NCBI RefSeq assembly: GCF_900107115.1
Contig: NZ_FNOS01000004.1
Span: 266,023 to 330,022 of the forward strand
Direction of reading: 5' to 3'
Origin: Salimicrobium album
GTDB taxonomy: Bacteria > Bacillota > Bacilli > Bacillales > Halobacillaceae
Length of the DNA stretch: 64,000 nucleotides
Shown: positions 32,921-40,456 of the stretch, one piece after another
Layout of the letters: each line of letters begins with the position of its first letter
How positions within the stretch are numbered: the stretch's first letter is position 1
Notes under the pieces: generated by a model
What the model saw: the letters and a program-made list of their open reading frames with translations, nothing else
What the model was told of the DNA's origin: nothing
Database searches by the model: none
Translations under genes and position numbers: made by a program

Positions 32921-34093
32921 CGCTTTCGAGTTTACGGCTTTAATGATTCTGTCTACGCCTTCTTCTACGGTCTGACGCGGAGCAGCGATATTCATGCGCA
33001 TGAATCCTTCACCTTCTTTGCCGAAAGAAGCTCCATCGTTGAGACCGACTTTCGCCTCTTCATTCATGAATTTTTTCAGTTCGTCGGGATCGAGACCGAG
33101 CTTCCGGCAGTCGAGCCACAGCAGATATGTGCCTTCCGGTTCGATCACTGTAATGGTATCCGTCTCTGTATGGAAGCGGTCGCGTGCGTATTCTGAGTTT
33201 TCAGTAAGGGTTTTCTGAAGATTTTCAAGCCATTCCTCTCCATGTTGATAGGCAGCTTCAAGAGCGGTGAGACCGAGAGTGTTCAACATGTTGACTCCCT
33301 GACTCTGGAACTGGCGATTCAGTCTTTCGCGTTTCTTCTCATCCTTCGTCACGACATAAGATGCCTGCAGACCGGCCAGGTTGAAAGTTTTGGTCGGGGA
33401 GTAGCAGGTGACGGTGACATCATCTATTTCATCGCTTAGTGAGGCGATAGACGTATGGCTGTTGTCGCCGAGCAGCAGGTCGGAGTGGATCTCATCCGAT
33501 AGAATGGTAACGTTATGTTTCACACATATGTCGGCCATCTGTTTCAATTCTGATTCCGTCCATACGCGTCCCACCGGGTTATGAGGGCTGCATAGAATGA
33601 ACAGCGGAACATTGTTGTCTTTGATTTTCTGTTCGAAATCCTCAAAATCGATGGTGTAACGGCTCCCGTCGAAGTTCAGCTCATTTTCGACAATGTGCCG
33701 TCCATGTGTTTTTACAACGTTGTAAAACGGAGGGTACACAGGAGTCTGGATCAGTATATCGTCGCCGACTTCGGACAGTGCCTGCACGAGCATATGTAGG
33801 CTAGGAACTACGCCGGGGCTGTAAGTGATCCAGTCTTTATCGATGTCGTATTTGTAATGGTTTTTCACCCAGTTCTGGATTGTCTGTTTTACTTCTTCAT
33901 CCGGGAGAGTGTAGCCGAAAATTCCGTGGGCTACTCTGTCTTGCAACGCAGTCGTTACCGCATCCGGGACCTGGAAGTCCATATCTGCGACCCACATTGG
34001 GAGAATCTCTTTATTCTCGAACAGACTCTCAGCAAAGTCCCACTTCACGGAACGCGTACCCTTTCTATCAATTACTTCATCAAAATTGGCCAT
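32918..34093 (-). CDS. patB: PatB/MalY-type C-S lyase (aminotransferase class I/II fold)
   Basis: A 391-residue pyridoxal-phosphate enzyme of the MalY/PatB group, which cleaves cystathionine or cysteine conjugates (C-S beta-lyase). The PLP lysine is in SPTKTFNLAGLQ; MWVADMDFQVPDAV at residues about 31-44 and CSPHNPVGRVW are diagnostic. The start is the ATG at 34093 behind GAGGTGAGG; longer frames cross non-coding DNA. It ends at a bidirectional terminator. A separate terminator hairpin sits 110 bases upstream in the leader region. Role: methionine/cysteine metabolism, probably cystathionine cleavage. Confidence 0.9.
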   Translation of the reverse strand: MANFDEVIDRKGTRSVKWDFAESLFENKEILPMWVADMDFQVPDAVTTALQDRVAHGIFGYTLPDEEVKQTIQNWVKNHYKYDIDKDWITYSPGVVPSLHMLVQALSEVGDDILIQTPVYPPFYNVVKTHGRHIVENELNFDGSRYTIDFEDFEQKIKDNNVPLFILCSPHNPVGRVWTESELKQMADICVKHNVTILSDEIHSDLLLGDNSHTSIASLSDEIDDVTVTCYSPTKTFNLAGLQASYVVTKDEKKRERLNRQFQSQGVNMLNTLGLTALEAAYQHGEEWLENLQKTLTENSEYARDRFHTETDTITVIEPEGTYLLWLDCRKLGLDPDELKKFMNEEAKVGLNDGASFGKEGEGFMRMNIAAPRQTVEEGVDRIIKAVNSKA

Positions 34094-34207
34094 ATTCCTC
34101 ACCTCATTCATTAATGTATACATACATCTTAACGGAAAACGCAGGGGTTTGTTAACTAAAGGGGAACGTTTATGGAGAAAAATAAGGAAAGGCACGTTTC
34201 TCAGAAG

Positions 34208-34242
34208 TAAAAAAAAAGCAAAGCGGTATAATACCGCTTTGC
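34208..34242 (-). terminator. Orphan terminator hairpin upstream of patB
   Basis: On the minus strand AAGCAAAGCGGTAT pairs perfectly with its complement, then nine T residues. It lies between the patB start and the divergent yugI promoter, so it ends either a short leftward RNA or a premature patB transcript. Confidence 0.8.
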
Positions 34243-34341
34243 TTACACAGGGGGAATACGAGAAAGTCTTACATTATATAATATAGCCGGGAGACACGGA
34301 GATTAAACATATTTTCGGTAAAAATTTCAGGAAAGTTATTT

Positions 34342-34370
34342 TTGAATAATAACAACACTTGTGCTATAAT
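34342..34370 (+). promoter_or_regulatory. Sigma-A promoter of yugI
   Basis: TTGAAT (34342-34347), 17-base spacer, TATAAT (34365-34370) with an extended TGC. Confidence 0.8.
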
Positions 34371-34417
34371 AACTAATTGTGTAAAGAAACGAATAAATAA
34401 ATCAGGAGTTGTATAGT

Positions 34418-34804
34418 ATGGCAGAGAATTTTCAAGAAGGTCAAGTCGTAGAAGGTAAAGTAACCGGAATCCAACCGTATGGTGCGTTCGTTGCACTTGA
34501 TGATAAGGTTCAGGGTCTCGTACACATTTCGGAAGTGACACACGGTTTCGTTAAAGATGTTAACGAACACCTTTCAGAAGGAGACGAAGTACAGGTTAAG
34601 ATTTTGAATATTGATGAAGCGAAGAACAAATATTCACTTTCTATCCGTGCTACTCAGGAAGCTCCAAAGCGTGCTCCTAAACAGAACAATCGTCAACAGG
34701 CGTCTTCCGCTCCAAAAGAAGACCAGTCCGGGTTCAACACTTTGAAAGACAAGCTTGAAGACTGGATTAAACAGTCCGACGATCGCGAAAAATATCGTAA
34801 CTAA
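34418..34804 (+). CDS. yugI: S1-domain general stress protein 13 (YugI)
   Basis: A 128-residue RNA-binding protein: one S1 domain (residues about 6-75, with VVEGKVTGIQPYGAFVALDD and VQGLVHISEVTHGFVKDV) and a flexible, basic Lys/Gln-rich tail (APKRAPKQNNRQQ) ending in a short amphipathic helix. B. subtilis GSP13 associates with ribosomes and is induced by stress. The ATG at 34418 has AGGAG at 34404-34408; a TTG three codons earlier is too close to it. A consensus promoter and terminator make this a single-gene unit. Confidence 0.92.
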   Translation: MAENFQEGQVVEGKVTGIQPYGAFVALDDKVQGLVHISEVTHGFVKDVNEHLSEGDEVQVKILNIDEAKNKYSLSIRATQEAPKRAPKQNNRQQASSAPKEDQSGFNTLKDKLEDWIKQSDDREKYRN

Positions 34805-34829
34805 GTCCGGGGATTTCCCGGACTTTTTT
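34803..34829 (+). terminator. Terminator of yugI
   Basis: AAGTCCGGG and CCCGGACTT flank a five-base loop, followed by TTTT; it overlaps the stop codon. Confidence 0.9.
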
Positions 34830-34909
34830 ATTTGGTCAAACATATCTTTTGAGATGTGAACGAAATTTCTTCATACTTAACGGGAACGAAATAAGGAGGA
34901 ATTTTCAGT

Positions 34910-36076
34910 ATGAAATCATTTGTTTTTTACAATCCGACCAAACTGATCTTCGGTAAAGATCAGGTAAAAACACTCCCGGACCATTTGCCTGCAGGTACGA
35001 AAAACGTACTTCTCGTCTACGGTGGAGGCAGTATAAAGAAGAACGGTGTATATGATGACGTAATGGAGCAGCTGAATAATGAGGGGGCTGCCGTTACGGA
35101 ACTGTCCGGTGTGGAACCGAATCCGAAACTGACAACGGTGCGTGAAGGCGTCGAGTTGTGCCGTGAACACGATATAGATTTCATTCTCGCTGTCGGCGGA
35201 GGCAGTGTCATTGATGCAGTCAAGACGATTGCCGCGGCTGCGAAATATGAAGGAGATGCCTGGGACCTCGTTACGAAAAAAGCGGCTCCAGTAGATGCTC
35301 TCCCGTTCGGCACCGTACTTACAATGGCGGCGACGGCCAGTGAAATGAATGCCGGATCGGTCATCACGAACTGGGAGACAAATGAAAAATACGGGTGGGG
35401 ACATCCGCCTTATACGAATCCGAAATTTTCTATTCTCGATCCCCAAAACACCGTGACGGTTCCGAAAGATCAGACCGTCTACGGCATCGTTGATATGATG
35501 ACTCACTTGATGGAACAGTATTTCCACGAGGAAACGCAGTCTCCTGTCCAGGATGAGATGATCGAAGGGGTCATGCGTGCTGTGAAGGATACCGCTCCGA
35601 AACTACTCGAAGACCTCTCGAGTTATGAGCACCGCGAGACGATTATGTATGCCGGAACGCTTGCCCTTAACGGAATGATGCAGATGGGTTACAAAGGAGA
35701 CTGGGCCTCCCACAACATTGAGCATGCCGTTTCGGCCGTTTATGATATTCCGCATGCCGGCGGTCTCGCTATCCTGTTCCCGAACTGGATGGAATACAAT
35801 ATCGACGTTCAGACGAAGCGTTTCGCCCGTCTTGGTGAAAAAGTGTTCGGTATCGAAACGGAAGGCAAAACGGACAAAGAAGTCGGCCTTGAGGGCATCA
35901 AAGCCCTTAGAAAATTCTGGAGTTCTCTCGGCGCACCGGAAACGCTTGCCGATTACGACATTTCTGACGAAAAATTCGATACAATCGTGGACCGTGCTAT
36001 GAAACGCGGACCATTCGGTAACTTCTCCGAACTTCAGGAAAACGACGTCTACCGCGTTCTCGAGCTTTCCAAATAA
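34910..36076 (+). CDS. yugJ: NADH-dependent iron-containing alcohol (butanol-type) dehydrogenase
   Basis: A 388-residue group III alcohol dehydrogenase of the YugJ/YugK/BdhA branch. Diagnostic are [19 protein letters not shown] at the start, [10 protein letters not shown] and [16 protein letters not shown] for NAD(P), and metal-binding His in the [29 protein letters not shown] region. It reduces aldehydes such as butyraldehyde or long-chain and toxic aldehydes. Gene order yugI-yugJ-pgi is kept from B. subtilis. It differs clearly from the other iron alcohol dehydrogenase at 18.7 kb. GGAGGAATTTTC ribosome site. Confidence 0.9.
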   Translation: MKSFVFYNPTKLIFGKDQVKTLPDHLPAGTKNVLLVYGGGSIKKNGVYDDVMEQLNNEGAAVTELSGVEPNPKLTTVREGVELCREHDIDFILAVGGGSVIDAVKTIAAAAKYEGDAWDLVTKKAAPVDALPFGTVLTMAATASEMNAGSVITNWETNEKYGWGHPPYTNPKFSILDPQNTVTVPKDQTVYGIVDMMTHLMEQYFHEETQSPVQDEMIEGVMRAVKDTAPKLLEDLSSYEHRETIMYAGTLALNGMMQMGYKGDWASHNIEHAVSAVYDIPHAGGLAILFPNWMEYNIDVQTKRFARLGEKVFGIETEGKTDKEVGLEGIKALRKFWSSLGAPETLADYDISDEKFDTIVDRAMKRGPFGNFSELQENDVYRVLELSK

Positions 36077-36094
36077 ATAACAGGTAAGAAATGG

Positions 36095-36128
36095 GAGACT
36101 GAATCATGTGTGATTCAGTCTCTTTTTT
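36095..36128 (+). terminator. Terminator of yugJ
   Basis: GAGACTGAATCA and TGATTCAGTCTC are perfectly complementary around TGTG, followed by TTTTTT. Confidence 0.92.
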
Positions 36129-36159
36129 CTATATAATTAGAGAGGAGGAGGGACGTAAC

Positions 36160-36696
36160 GTGAACTTTATTGCGTGGGTGATTGTAGCGTGTGAAATTGC
36201 GTTTTGGATTTTCATCATTGCGGGCTTAGTTACAAGATATGTATTCAGTCAAAGAAAAGCGGGTCTTTTTCTGCTGGCGATGACTCCAATTGTGGATCTT
36301 GTTCTTATTGTATTCACCAGCATAGATATATACAGGGAAGCAGAAATAACTGTGGCTCATAGTATAGCGCCGATCTACCTGGCCATTTCTCTCGTCTACG
36401 GAAAATCTATGATTCAGTGGGCAGATGATCGCTTTTTGTATTACGTGAAACGTAGTGGTCCAAGGCCTGAGCGGAAAATTGGTATGGATTTCGCTAAACA
36501 CAGTTTGAAAGGTTCGCTTCAACATATCCTGGCGTACATTATTGGTGGGGCACTTTTACTGATCATGATTTTCTACATCAGAGACAGCAGTAACACCGGG
36601 GTGCTGTGGAGAACGCTGCAGACATGGGGGATAGTAGTGCTGGTCGATAATGCAATTTCCATCAGTTACTTCATTTGGCCGCGAACGAGGCAATAG
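36160..36696 (+). CDS. Integral membrane protein (YmcC-like), GTG start
   Basis: A 178-residue membrane protein with about five helices and a central charged loop (YYVKRSGPRPERKIGMDFAK). It recalls the YmcC family of unknown function in Bacillus; this is a tentative match. I chose GTG 36160 because GGAGGAGGG lies just upstream; the frame extends further back only through the yugJ terminator. A terminator with the repeat element follows about 100 bases after the stop. No function can be assigned. Confidence 0.65.
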   Translation: MNFIAWVIVACEIAFWIFIIAGLVTRYVFSQRKAGLFLLAMTPIVDLVLIVFTSIDIYREAEITVAHSIAPIYLAISLVYGKSMIQWADDRFLYYVKRSGPRPERKIGMDFAKHSLKGSLQHILAYIIGGALLLIMIFYIRDSSNTGVLWRTLQTWGIVVLVDNAISISYFIWPRTRQ

Positions 36697-36796
36697 AGAC
36701 AGAAATTTTCTCAAATTAAAATGCTGGAGGGGATAATGTACATATCACATAAGATTATTCCTGGCTTCAGGGTACGTTACATTTCACCAGCACACT

Positions 36797-36827
36797 CAAA
36801 ACCGGACCCATCGGGTTCGGTTTTTTG
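36797..36827 (+). terminator. Terminator at the left end of repeat copy A
   Basis: AAAACCGGACCC pairs with GGGTTCGGTTTT around ATC and continues into T residues. A closely related hairpin ends pgi, at the same place relative to repeat copy B. Confidence 0.85.
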
Positions 36828-37003
36828 TTTTTGTACCACTCGAATCCTGGTATCCTTCCTTTCAGAAGAGGTAAGAGAGGCCGAAGGGAAGGATTAGATG
36901 CTTTTCCTGCCGTTGGGGAGAGGAAAATAGTAGTGAAGGTCACGATTACGGAAGAAACGTTACCTTCAGTCCCATTGTCAAAGCGCGAAGGGAAGGAAAA
37001 ATC
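36799..37003. repeat. Structured intergenic repeat, copy A
   Basis: About 205 bases related to copy B at 39135-39329. The right-hand 100 bases (36901-37000) align without gaps to 39227-39326 at 80 of 100 positions, with invariant blocks CTTTTCCTGCCGTTGGGGAG and GGAAGGAAAA. Contains a 12-bp stem (36852-36863 with 36883-36894) and an outer stem GAAGGTCACG/CGTTACCTTC (36935-36967). The left hairpin also matches copy B. Confidence 0.8.
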
Positions 37004-37115
37004 GGGATTCACACATTACGAATGGGTTGTGCCGTTTTTTTCGGTTAAAAGATGAGGTAACCCTTTCCACAGAATAAGGATCTGGACCGACTACACTCAT
37101 TTTTGTAAAAAGTAT

Positions 37116-37143
37116 TTGACATAATAGGCAACGATGCTACAAT
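37116..37143 (+). promoter_or_regulatory. Sigma-A promoter of the membrane protein/HTH pair
   Basis: TTGACA (37116-37121), 16-base spacer, TACAAT (37138-37143). Confidence 0.82.
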
Positions 37144-37144
37144 G

Positions 37145-37163
37145 AAAATGTCAAAAACATTTT
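37145..37163. promoter_or_regulatory. Palindromic operator candidate at the transcription start
   Basis: AAAATGT-CAAAA-ACATTTT is a perfect inverted repeat directly after the -10, the place where the HTH protein encoded second in the operon could repress its own synthesis. Confidence 0.6.
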
Positions 37164-37185
37164 ACATTATAACAGGAGGTATTGG

Positions 37186-37488
37186 ATGGACTGGGTCAAA
37201 GTCGTATATGCGTTCGTTTTGCTTGCATGTGCTGTATACATTTTGAGTGTAACTTTTTTCGCAAGAGGGGACGAAAGGAAGAAATTCATCAATCGTAAGG
37301 CTCAATCGTATACGTTTGGAGTGATCTTCGGAACGCTGATTCTGGATATTGGCAATGTGATTTTTCAGACGGTCCGTGGGAACCCCGCCAGTTACGGGGA
37401 AGGAATCTCACCGCTCATGTTCCTCACTATAATTATAGTCATTTATATGGGAACGCTGCTATTTTACAGAAATAAGTATGGGAATTAA
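37186..37488 (+). CDS. Small membrane protein paired with an XRE regulator
   Basis: A 100-residue membrane protein with three helices (about 5-24, 42-62 and 75-93) and a basic loop (ARGDERKKFINRKAQSYT). Such small membrane proteins are often encoded with a ~65-residue XRE regulator in Bacillaceae, and the HTH gene begins 2 bases after this stop. The pair could be a membrane-linked regulatory switch, but no experimental role is known to me. AGGAGGTATTGG gives the ribosome site. Confidence 0.7.
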   Translation: MDWVKVVYAFVLLACAVYILSVTFFARGDERKKFINRKAQSYTFGVIFGTLILDIGNVIFQTVRGNPASYGEGISPLMFLTIIIVIYMGTLLFYRNKYGN

Positions 37489-37490
37489 CT

Positions 37491-37685
37491 ATGGAAAATC
37501 AGATCAAAGAACTCAGAAAAACGGCGAAACTGTCGCAGGAGGAACTGGCCAGGGCCTGTAAAGTTTCCAGACAGACGATAAATGCAATCGAGAACAATAA
37601 ATATGATCCCACCCTGCAGCTGGCATTTGATATTGCCTCTATACTGGACTCCACTGTGGATGACCTGTTCGTCCCCAAGATGTAG
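37491..37685 (+). CDS. Small XRE-family HTH regulator (YozG type)
   Basis: A 64-residue Cro/C1-type helix-turn-helix protein, essentially only the DNA-binding domain: IKELRKTAKLSQEELARACK, then recognition helix VSRQTINAIENNKYDPT and LDSTVDDLFVPK. Such minimal XRE proteins dimerise and usually repress their own operon. Its probable operator is the inverted repeat at 37145. The start codon follows the upstream stop by two bases; the ribosome site must lie inside the upstream gene (weak, AAGTATGGGA), so coupling is likely. Confidence 0.85.
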   Translation: MENQIKELRKTAKLSQEELARACKVSRQTINAIENNKYDPTLQLAFDIASILDSTVDDLFVPKM

Positions 37686-37774
37686 GCGGTCTTCCCCCGT
37701 GTTTACTTGATTTACATTTGGTGATTCTGTAAAGTTAATGAATGAAAATACAACAAGGATCGGGAGGAGTTTGG

Positions 37775-39115
37775 ATGACGCACGTACGTTTTGATTATGA
37801 TAAAGCACTGAAGTTTATGAACGAACATGAGGTAGGCTATATGCAGGATGCTGTTTCTCTCGCCCATCGTGCCCTGCACGAAGGAACAGGGGCCGGAAGT
37901 GATTTTCTCGGGTGGCTGGACCTGCCTGAAAACTATGATCAGGAGGAATTCGGGCGTATCGAGAAATCAGCGGAGAAGATTAAAGGCGATTCGGACGTAT
38001 TGCTCGTTATCGGTATCGGAGGATCTTACCTCGGAGCGCGGGCTGCGATTGAAATGCTGCAGCACAGTTTCTTCAATGAGCTCGAAGACCGCAGCACACC
38101 CCAGGTGTTTTTCGTAGGTAACAATATAAGTTCTTCCTACATTAACGATCTGCTTGAACTGATCAGGAATAAAGACGTATCCATCAACGTTATTTCGAAA
38201 AGTGGTACGACGACGGAACCGGCGATCGCCTTCCGTATTTTCCGTAAGTTCCTTGAAGAGAAATACGGCAAAGAAGAAGCGACGAAACGGATTTATGCCA
38301 CCACTGATAAGAAAAAAGGTGCGCTCAAAACACTGGCGGATGAACAGGGATATGAAAGTTTCGTCGTTCCGGATGATGTCGGAGGACGGTACTCCGTTCT
38401 GACAGCAGTAGGCCTGCTGCCGATTGCTGCTTCCGGTATTCCGATACAGGAAATAATGAAAGGCGCCCGCAAAGCTCAGCACGAACTTTCCGGTTCTTCG
38501 CTTGAGGATAACCCGGCGTATCAGTATGCAGCGGTTCGCAATATTTTCTACAATAAAGGTAAATCGATTGAAATGCTCGTGAACTATGAACCGGGACTGC
38601 AGTACTTCTCCGAATGGTGGAAGCAGTTGTTCGGAGAAAGTGAAGGGAAGGACCAGAAAGGTATTTTCCCTGCATCGGCAAACTTCTCGACAGATCTTCA
38701 CTCTCTCGGTCAGTTCATACAGGACGGCCGCAAAGATCTGTTCGAAACGGTTCTTCATGTGGAGAAGCCGAAGTCCGATTATACGCTCGAAGCGGAAGAG
38801 AATGATCTGGACGGGCTGAACTACCTCGCCGGTAAAACGATTTCCGAAGTGAACGAGAAAGCGTACCAGGGAACGATGCTTGCGCATACGGACGGAGATG
38901 TTCCGAACCTGATCGTCCATGTGCCTGAGATGGATGCCTACACATTCGGTTATCTCGTATATTTCTTTGAGAAAGCCTGTGCCATCAGCGGCTATATCCT
39001 CGGAGTGAATCCGTTCGATCAGCCGGGAGTGGAAGCGTATAAGAAGAATATGTTTGCCCTCCTCGGTAAACCCGGCTTCGAAAAAGAGAAAGAAGAACTG
39101 GAGAAACGTCTGTAA
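37775..39115 (+). CDS. pgi: Glucose-6-phosphate isomerase
   Basis: A 446-residue phosphoglucose isomerase interconverting glucose-6-phosphate and fructose-6-phosphate. Clear motifs: [16 protein letters not shown], the phosphate-binding [33 protein letters not shown] (PGI signature 1), and [16 protein letters not shown] then [12 protein letters not shown] (signature 2, with the catalytic Lys). N terminus [18 protein letters not shown] equals the Bacillus enzyme. The ATG at 37775 follows GGAGGAG; an in-frame ATG at 37742 is rejected. The terminator after it is part of repeat copy B. Confidence 0.96.
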   Translation: MTHVRFDYDKALKFMNEHEVGYMQDAVSLAHRALHEGTGAGSDFLGWLDLPENYDQEEFGRIEKSAEKIKGDSDVLLVIGIGGSYLGARAAIEMLQHSFFNELEDRSTPQVFFVGNNISSSYINDLLELIRNKDVSINVISKSGTTTEPAIAFRIFRKFLEEKYGKEEATKRIYATTDKKKGALKTLADEQGYESFVVPDDVGGRYSVLTAVGLLPIAASGIPIQEIMKGARKAQHELSGSSLEDNPAYQYAAVRNIFYNKGKSIEMLVNYEPGLQYFSEWWKQLFGESEGKDQKGIFPASANFSTDLHSLGQFIQDGRKDLFETVLHVEKPKSDYTLEAEENDLDGLNYLAGKTISEVNEKAYQGTMLAHTDGDVPNLIVHVPEMDAYTFGYLVYFFEKACAISGYILGVNPFDQPGVEAYKKNMFALLGKPGFEKEKEELEKRL

Positions 39116-39134
39116 AAATAGCATGGCACTTATG

Positions 39135-39161
39135 AAACCGGACCCCAGGGGCCCGGTTTTT
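39135..39161 (+). terminator. Terminator of pgi
   Basis: AAACCGGACCCC pairs with GGGGCCCGGTTT across a single-base gap, then a T run. Homologous to the hairpin at 36797. Confidence 0.85.
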
Positions 39162-39329
39162 GTGTTTGTTTATTGTTTTCGTGCCCTTCAGAAGGCAAGG
39201 GGGGGACTGAAGGTAAGGCAAAACCACTTTTCCTGCCGTTGGGGAGAAAAAAACGGCGCCGAAGGTAACGATTACGGGATAATCGTTACCTTCAGGACGA
39301 TTTTCAGCGTGTGAAGGGAAGGAAAACCG
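39135..39329. repeat. Structured intergenic repeat, copy B
   Basis: Same order of parts as copy A. The central stem is perfect here: GAAGGTAACGATTA with TAATCGTTACCTTC (39261-39293). The left stem is CCTTCAG/CTGAAGG (39185-39191 with 39207-39213), different in sequence from copy A but pairing at the same place. Copies are in the same orientation, 2.3 kb apart. Confidence 0.8.
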
Positions 39330-39371
39330 GCATTTCCATGAAAAAAAGGCGCGTTTCTATAAAACAACAAA

Positions 39372-39403
39372 AAAACTCCCCGCTTCTTCCTGCGGGGAGT
39401 CTT
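39372..39403 (-). terminator. Terminator of trxA
   Basis: On the minus strand ACTCCCCGCAGG...GCGGGGAGT is followed by seven T residues. Confidence 0.88.
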
Positions 39404-39415
39404 CACATTCGTCTA

Positions 39416-39727
39416 TTACACGTGTTTTTGTGCTGTAGCCATGATTTCTTCTTTCGGTTGGAAACCGACGGCCTGGTCTACAACTTCCCCGTCTTTAAGG
39501 AAAAGAAGGGTAGGAATGCTCATCACGCTGTGTTTCTGAGCAGTTTCCGGATTTTCATCAACGTTCAATTGTACGACGCTGATCTGATTATCCTCTTCAT
39601 CGATCTCCTCAAGTACAGGAGCAATCATTTTGCAGGGACCGCACCACGGAGCTCCGAATTCAGCTACGACGAGACCTTCTTTCGTCTCTTCGGTGAATGT
39701 GGAATCTGTAACATCTTTAACAGCCAT
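39416..39727 (-). CDS. trxA: Thioredoxin
   Basis: A 103-residue thioredoxin. Active-site Cys29 and Cys32 are in GAPWCGPCKMIAPV; the cis-proline loop is SIPTLLFLKDG. It reduces disulfides in ribonucleotide reductase, methionine sulfoxide reductases and others. A good AGGAGAGAT ribosome site precedes the ATG. It is divergent from the CGNR regulator gene with a short, repeat-rich region between, so co-regulation is possible. Confidence 0.96.
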   Translation of the reverse strand: MAVKDVTDSTFTEETKEGLVVAEFGAPWCGPCKMIAPVLEEIDEEDNQISVVQLNVDENPETAQKHSVMSIPTLLFLKDGEVVDQAVGFQPKEEIMATAQKHV

Positions 39728-39749
39728 GATATCTCTCCTTCGTGCTATT

Positions 39750-39829
39750 ATTTCTAACCGTTAAAATCAAACTAAATGGTTAGAATTACACTTTAAAATA
39801 TGATAGGATAAAAGTCAACCATTCAGTTT
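39750..39829. promoter_or_regulatory. Inverted repeats in the trxA / CGNR-gene divergent region
   Basis: AAACTAAATGGTT (39769-39781) and AACCATTCAGTTT (39817-39829) are inverted with one mismatch. A nested pair TTCTAACC and GGTTAGAA uses the same GGTT half-site. Likely operators for the adjacent CGNR protein. Confidence 0.5.
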
Positions 39830-39842
39830 AAGGAGAATGTAT

Positions 39843-40397
39843 ATGACTGTGATAACGGAAACAGGATATTCTTATATCAGTGATCATCTTTTCGTGAACT
39901 TCCTGAATACGATCAATGGGGCAAACAGCCAGGTGACGGACCTTCTCATGCAGGAATCCGGGACCGATAAGTGGCTGGAGTTGATGTACAGCCGGGAACT
40001 GCTCAATTCTGAACAATTCAGGAAGCTGAAGGAAGAAACTTTTGATGATGGTGCGATCCGCGATTTCCGTAACAGGGGCAGGGAGTATGTGTTGGAAGGG
40101 AAACATACGGAATTCATCTCGTCTCTGACCGGGAACGTGAAGCAGGCACCTCTCTACTTTGATAAGCATTTAAATCCGGTCCCGAGTTGCGGCGGCAGCC
40201 GTGGACTTCTATCCCTCCTCTCTTATAAAATGCTCGAAGCATACCAGGGCAACATTTTTTCCAAAATAAAAAAATGTCATTCCCCGGCCTGTTATGCATT
40301 ATTCGTAGATTACAGCGGGAGAAGGAAATGGTGCTCCATGGAAATATGCGGCAACCGTACAAAAGCGCGAAAGCACTATGCAAAGAAAAAGGAATAA
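39843..40397 (+). CDS. CGNR zinc-finger regulator (ABATE domain)
   Basis: A 184-residue protein with a helical N-terminal ABATE-like domain (about 1-130, NTINGANSQVTDLLMQESGT) and a C-terminal CGNR zinc finger: KKCHSPACYALFVDYSGRRK then CSMEICGNRTKARKHY. The Cys pattern C-x4-C ... C-x4-C with CGNR is typical. Such proteins are thought to be stress-induced DNA-binding regulators. The ATG 39843 is preferred over 39837 because AAGGAG (39829-39834) is then 8 bases away. The dense inverted repeats upstream support autoregulation. Confidence 0.82.
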   Translation: MTVITETGYSYISDHLFVNFLNTINGANSQVTDLLMQESGTDKWLELMYSRELLNSEQFRKLKEETFDDGAIRDFRNRGREYVLEGKHTEFISSLTGNVKQAPLYFDKHLNPVPSCGGSRGLLSLLSYKMLEAYQGNIFSKIKKCHSPACYALFVDYSGRRKWCSMEICGNRTKARKHYAKKKE

Positions 40398-40456
40398 TCC
40401 GAAGTACAGAGAATTCATAGTACAGAACGGAAATACAGAATAAAGGGGACGATGAT

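Larger units (their letters stand above)
36697..37110. other. Gene-free stretch carrying structured repeat copy A
   Basis: It begins with about 100 bases without clear content, then a terminator (36797-36827) and the repeat element up to 37003. A 53-codon frame from about 36736 with a good ribosome site runs straight through the terminator and repeat and is not taken as a gene. Confidence 0.5.
39116..39415. other. Gene-free stretch carrying structured repeat copy B
   Basis: Between convergent pgi and trxA. It holds the pgi terminator, the repeat up to 39329 and the trxA terminator (39372-39403). No gene-like frame. Confidence 0.6.

Noticed and set aside
36736..36900. 53-codon frame with a good GGAGGGG ribosome site
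   Set aside because: It runs through the AAAACCGG terminator hairpin and the left part of the structured repeat; the sequence is not protein-like. Possibly a decayed leader, not a gene.
39261..39293. Central stem of repeat copy B as a Zur box
   Set aside because: It shares GTAACGATTA-like words with the Zur site at 26497, but the order of half-sites is reversed and copy A has lost the symmetry; it belongs to the repeat's fold.
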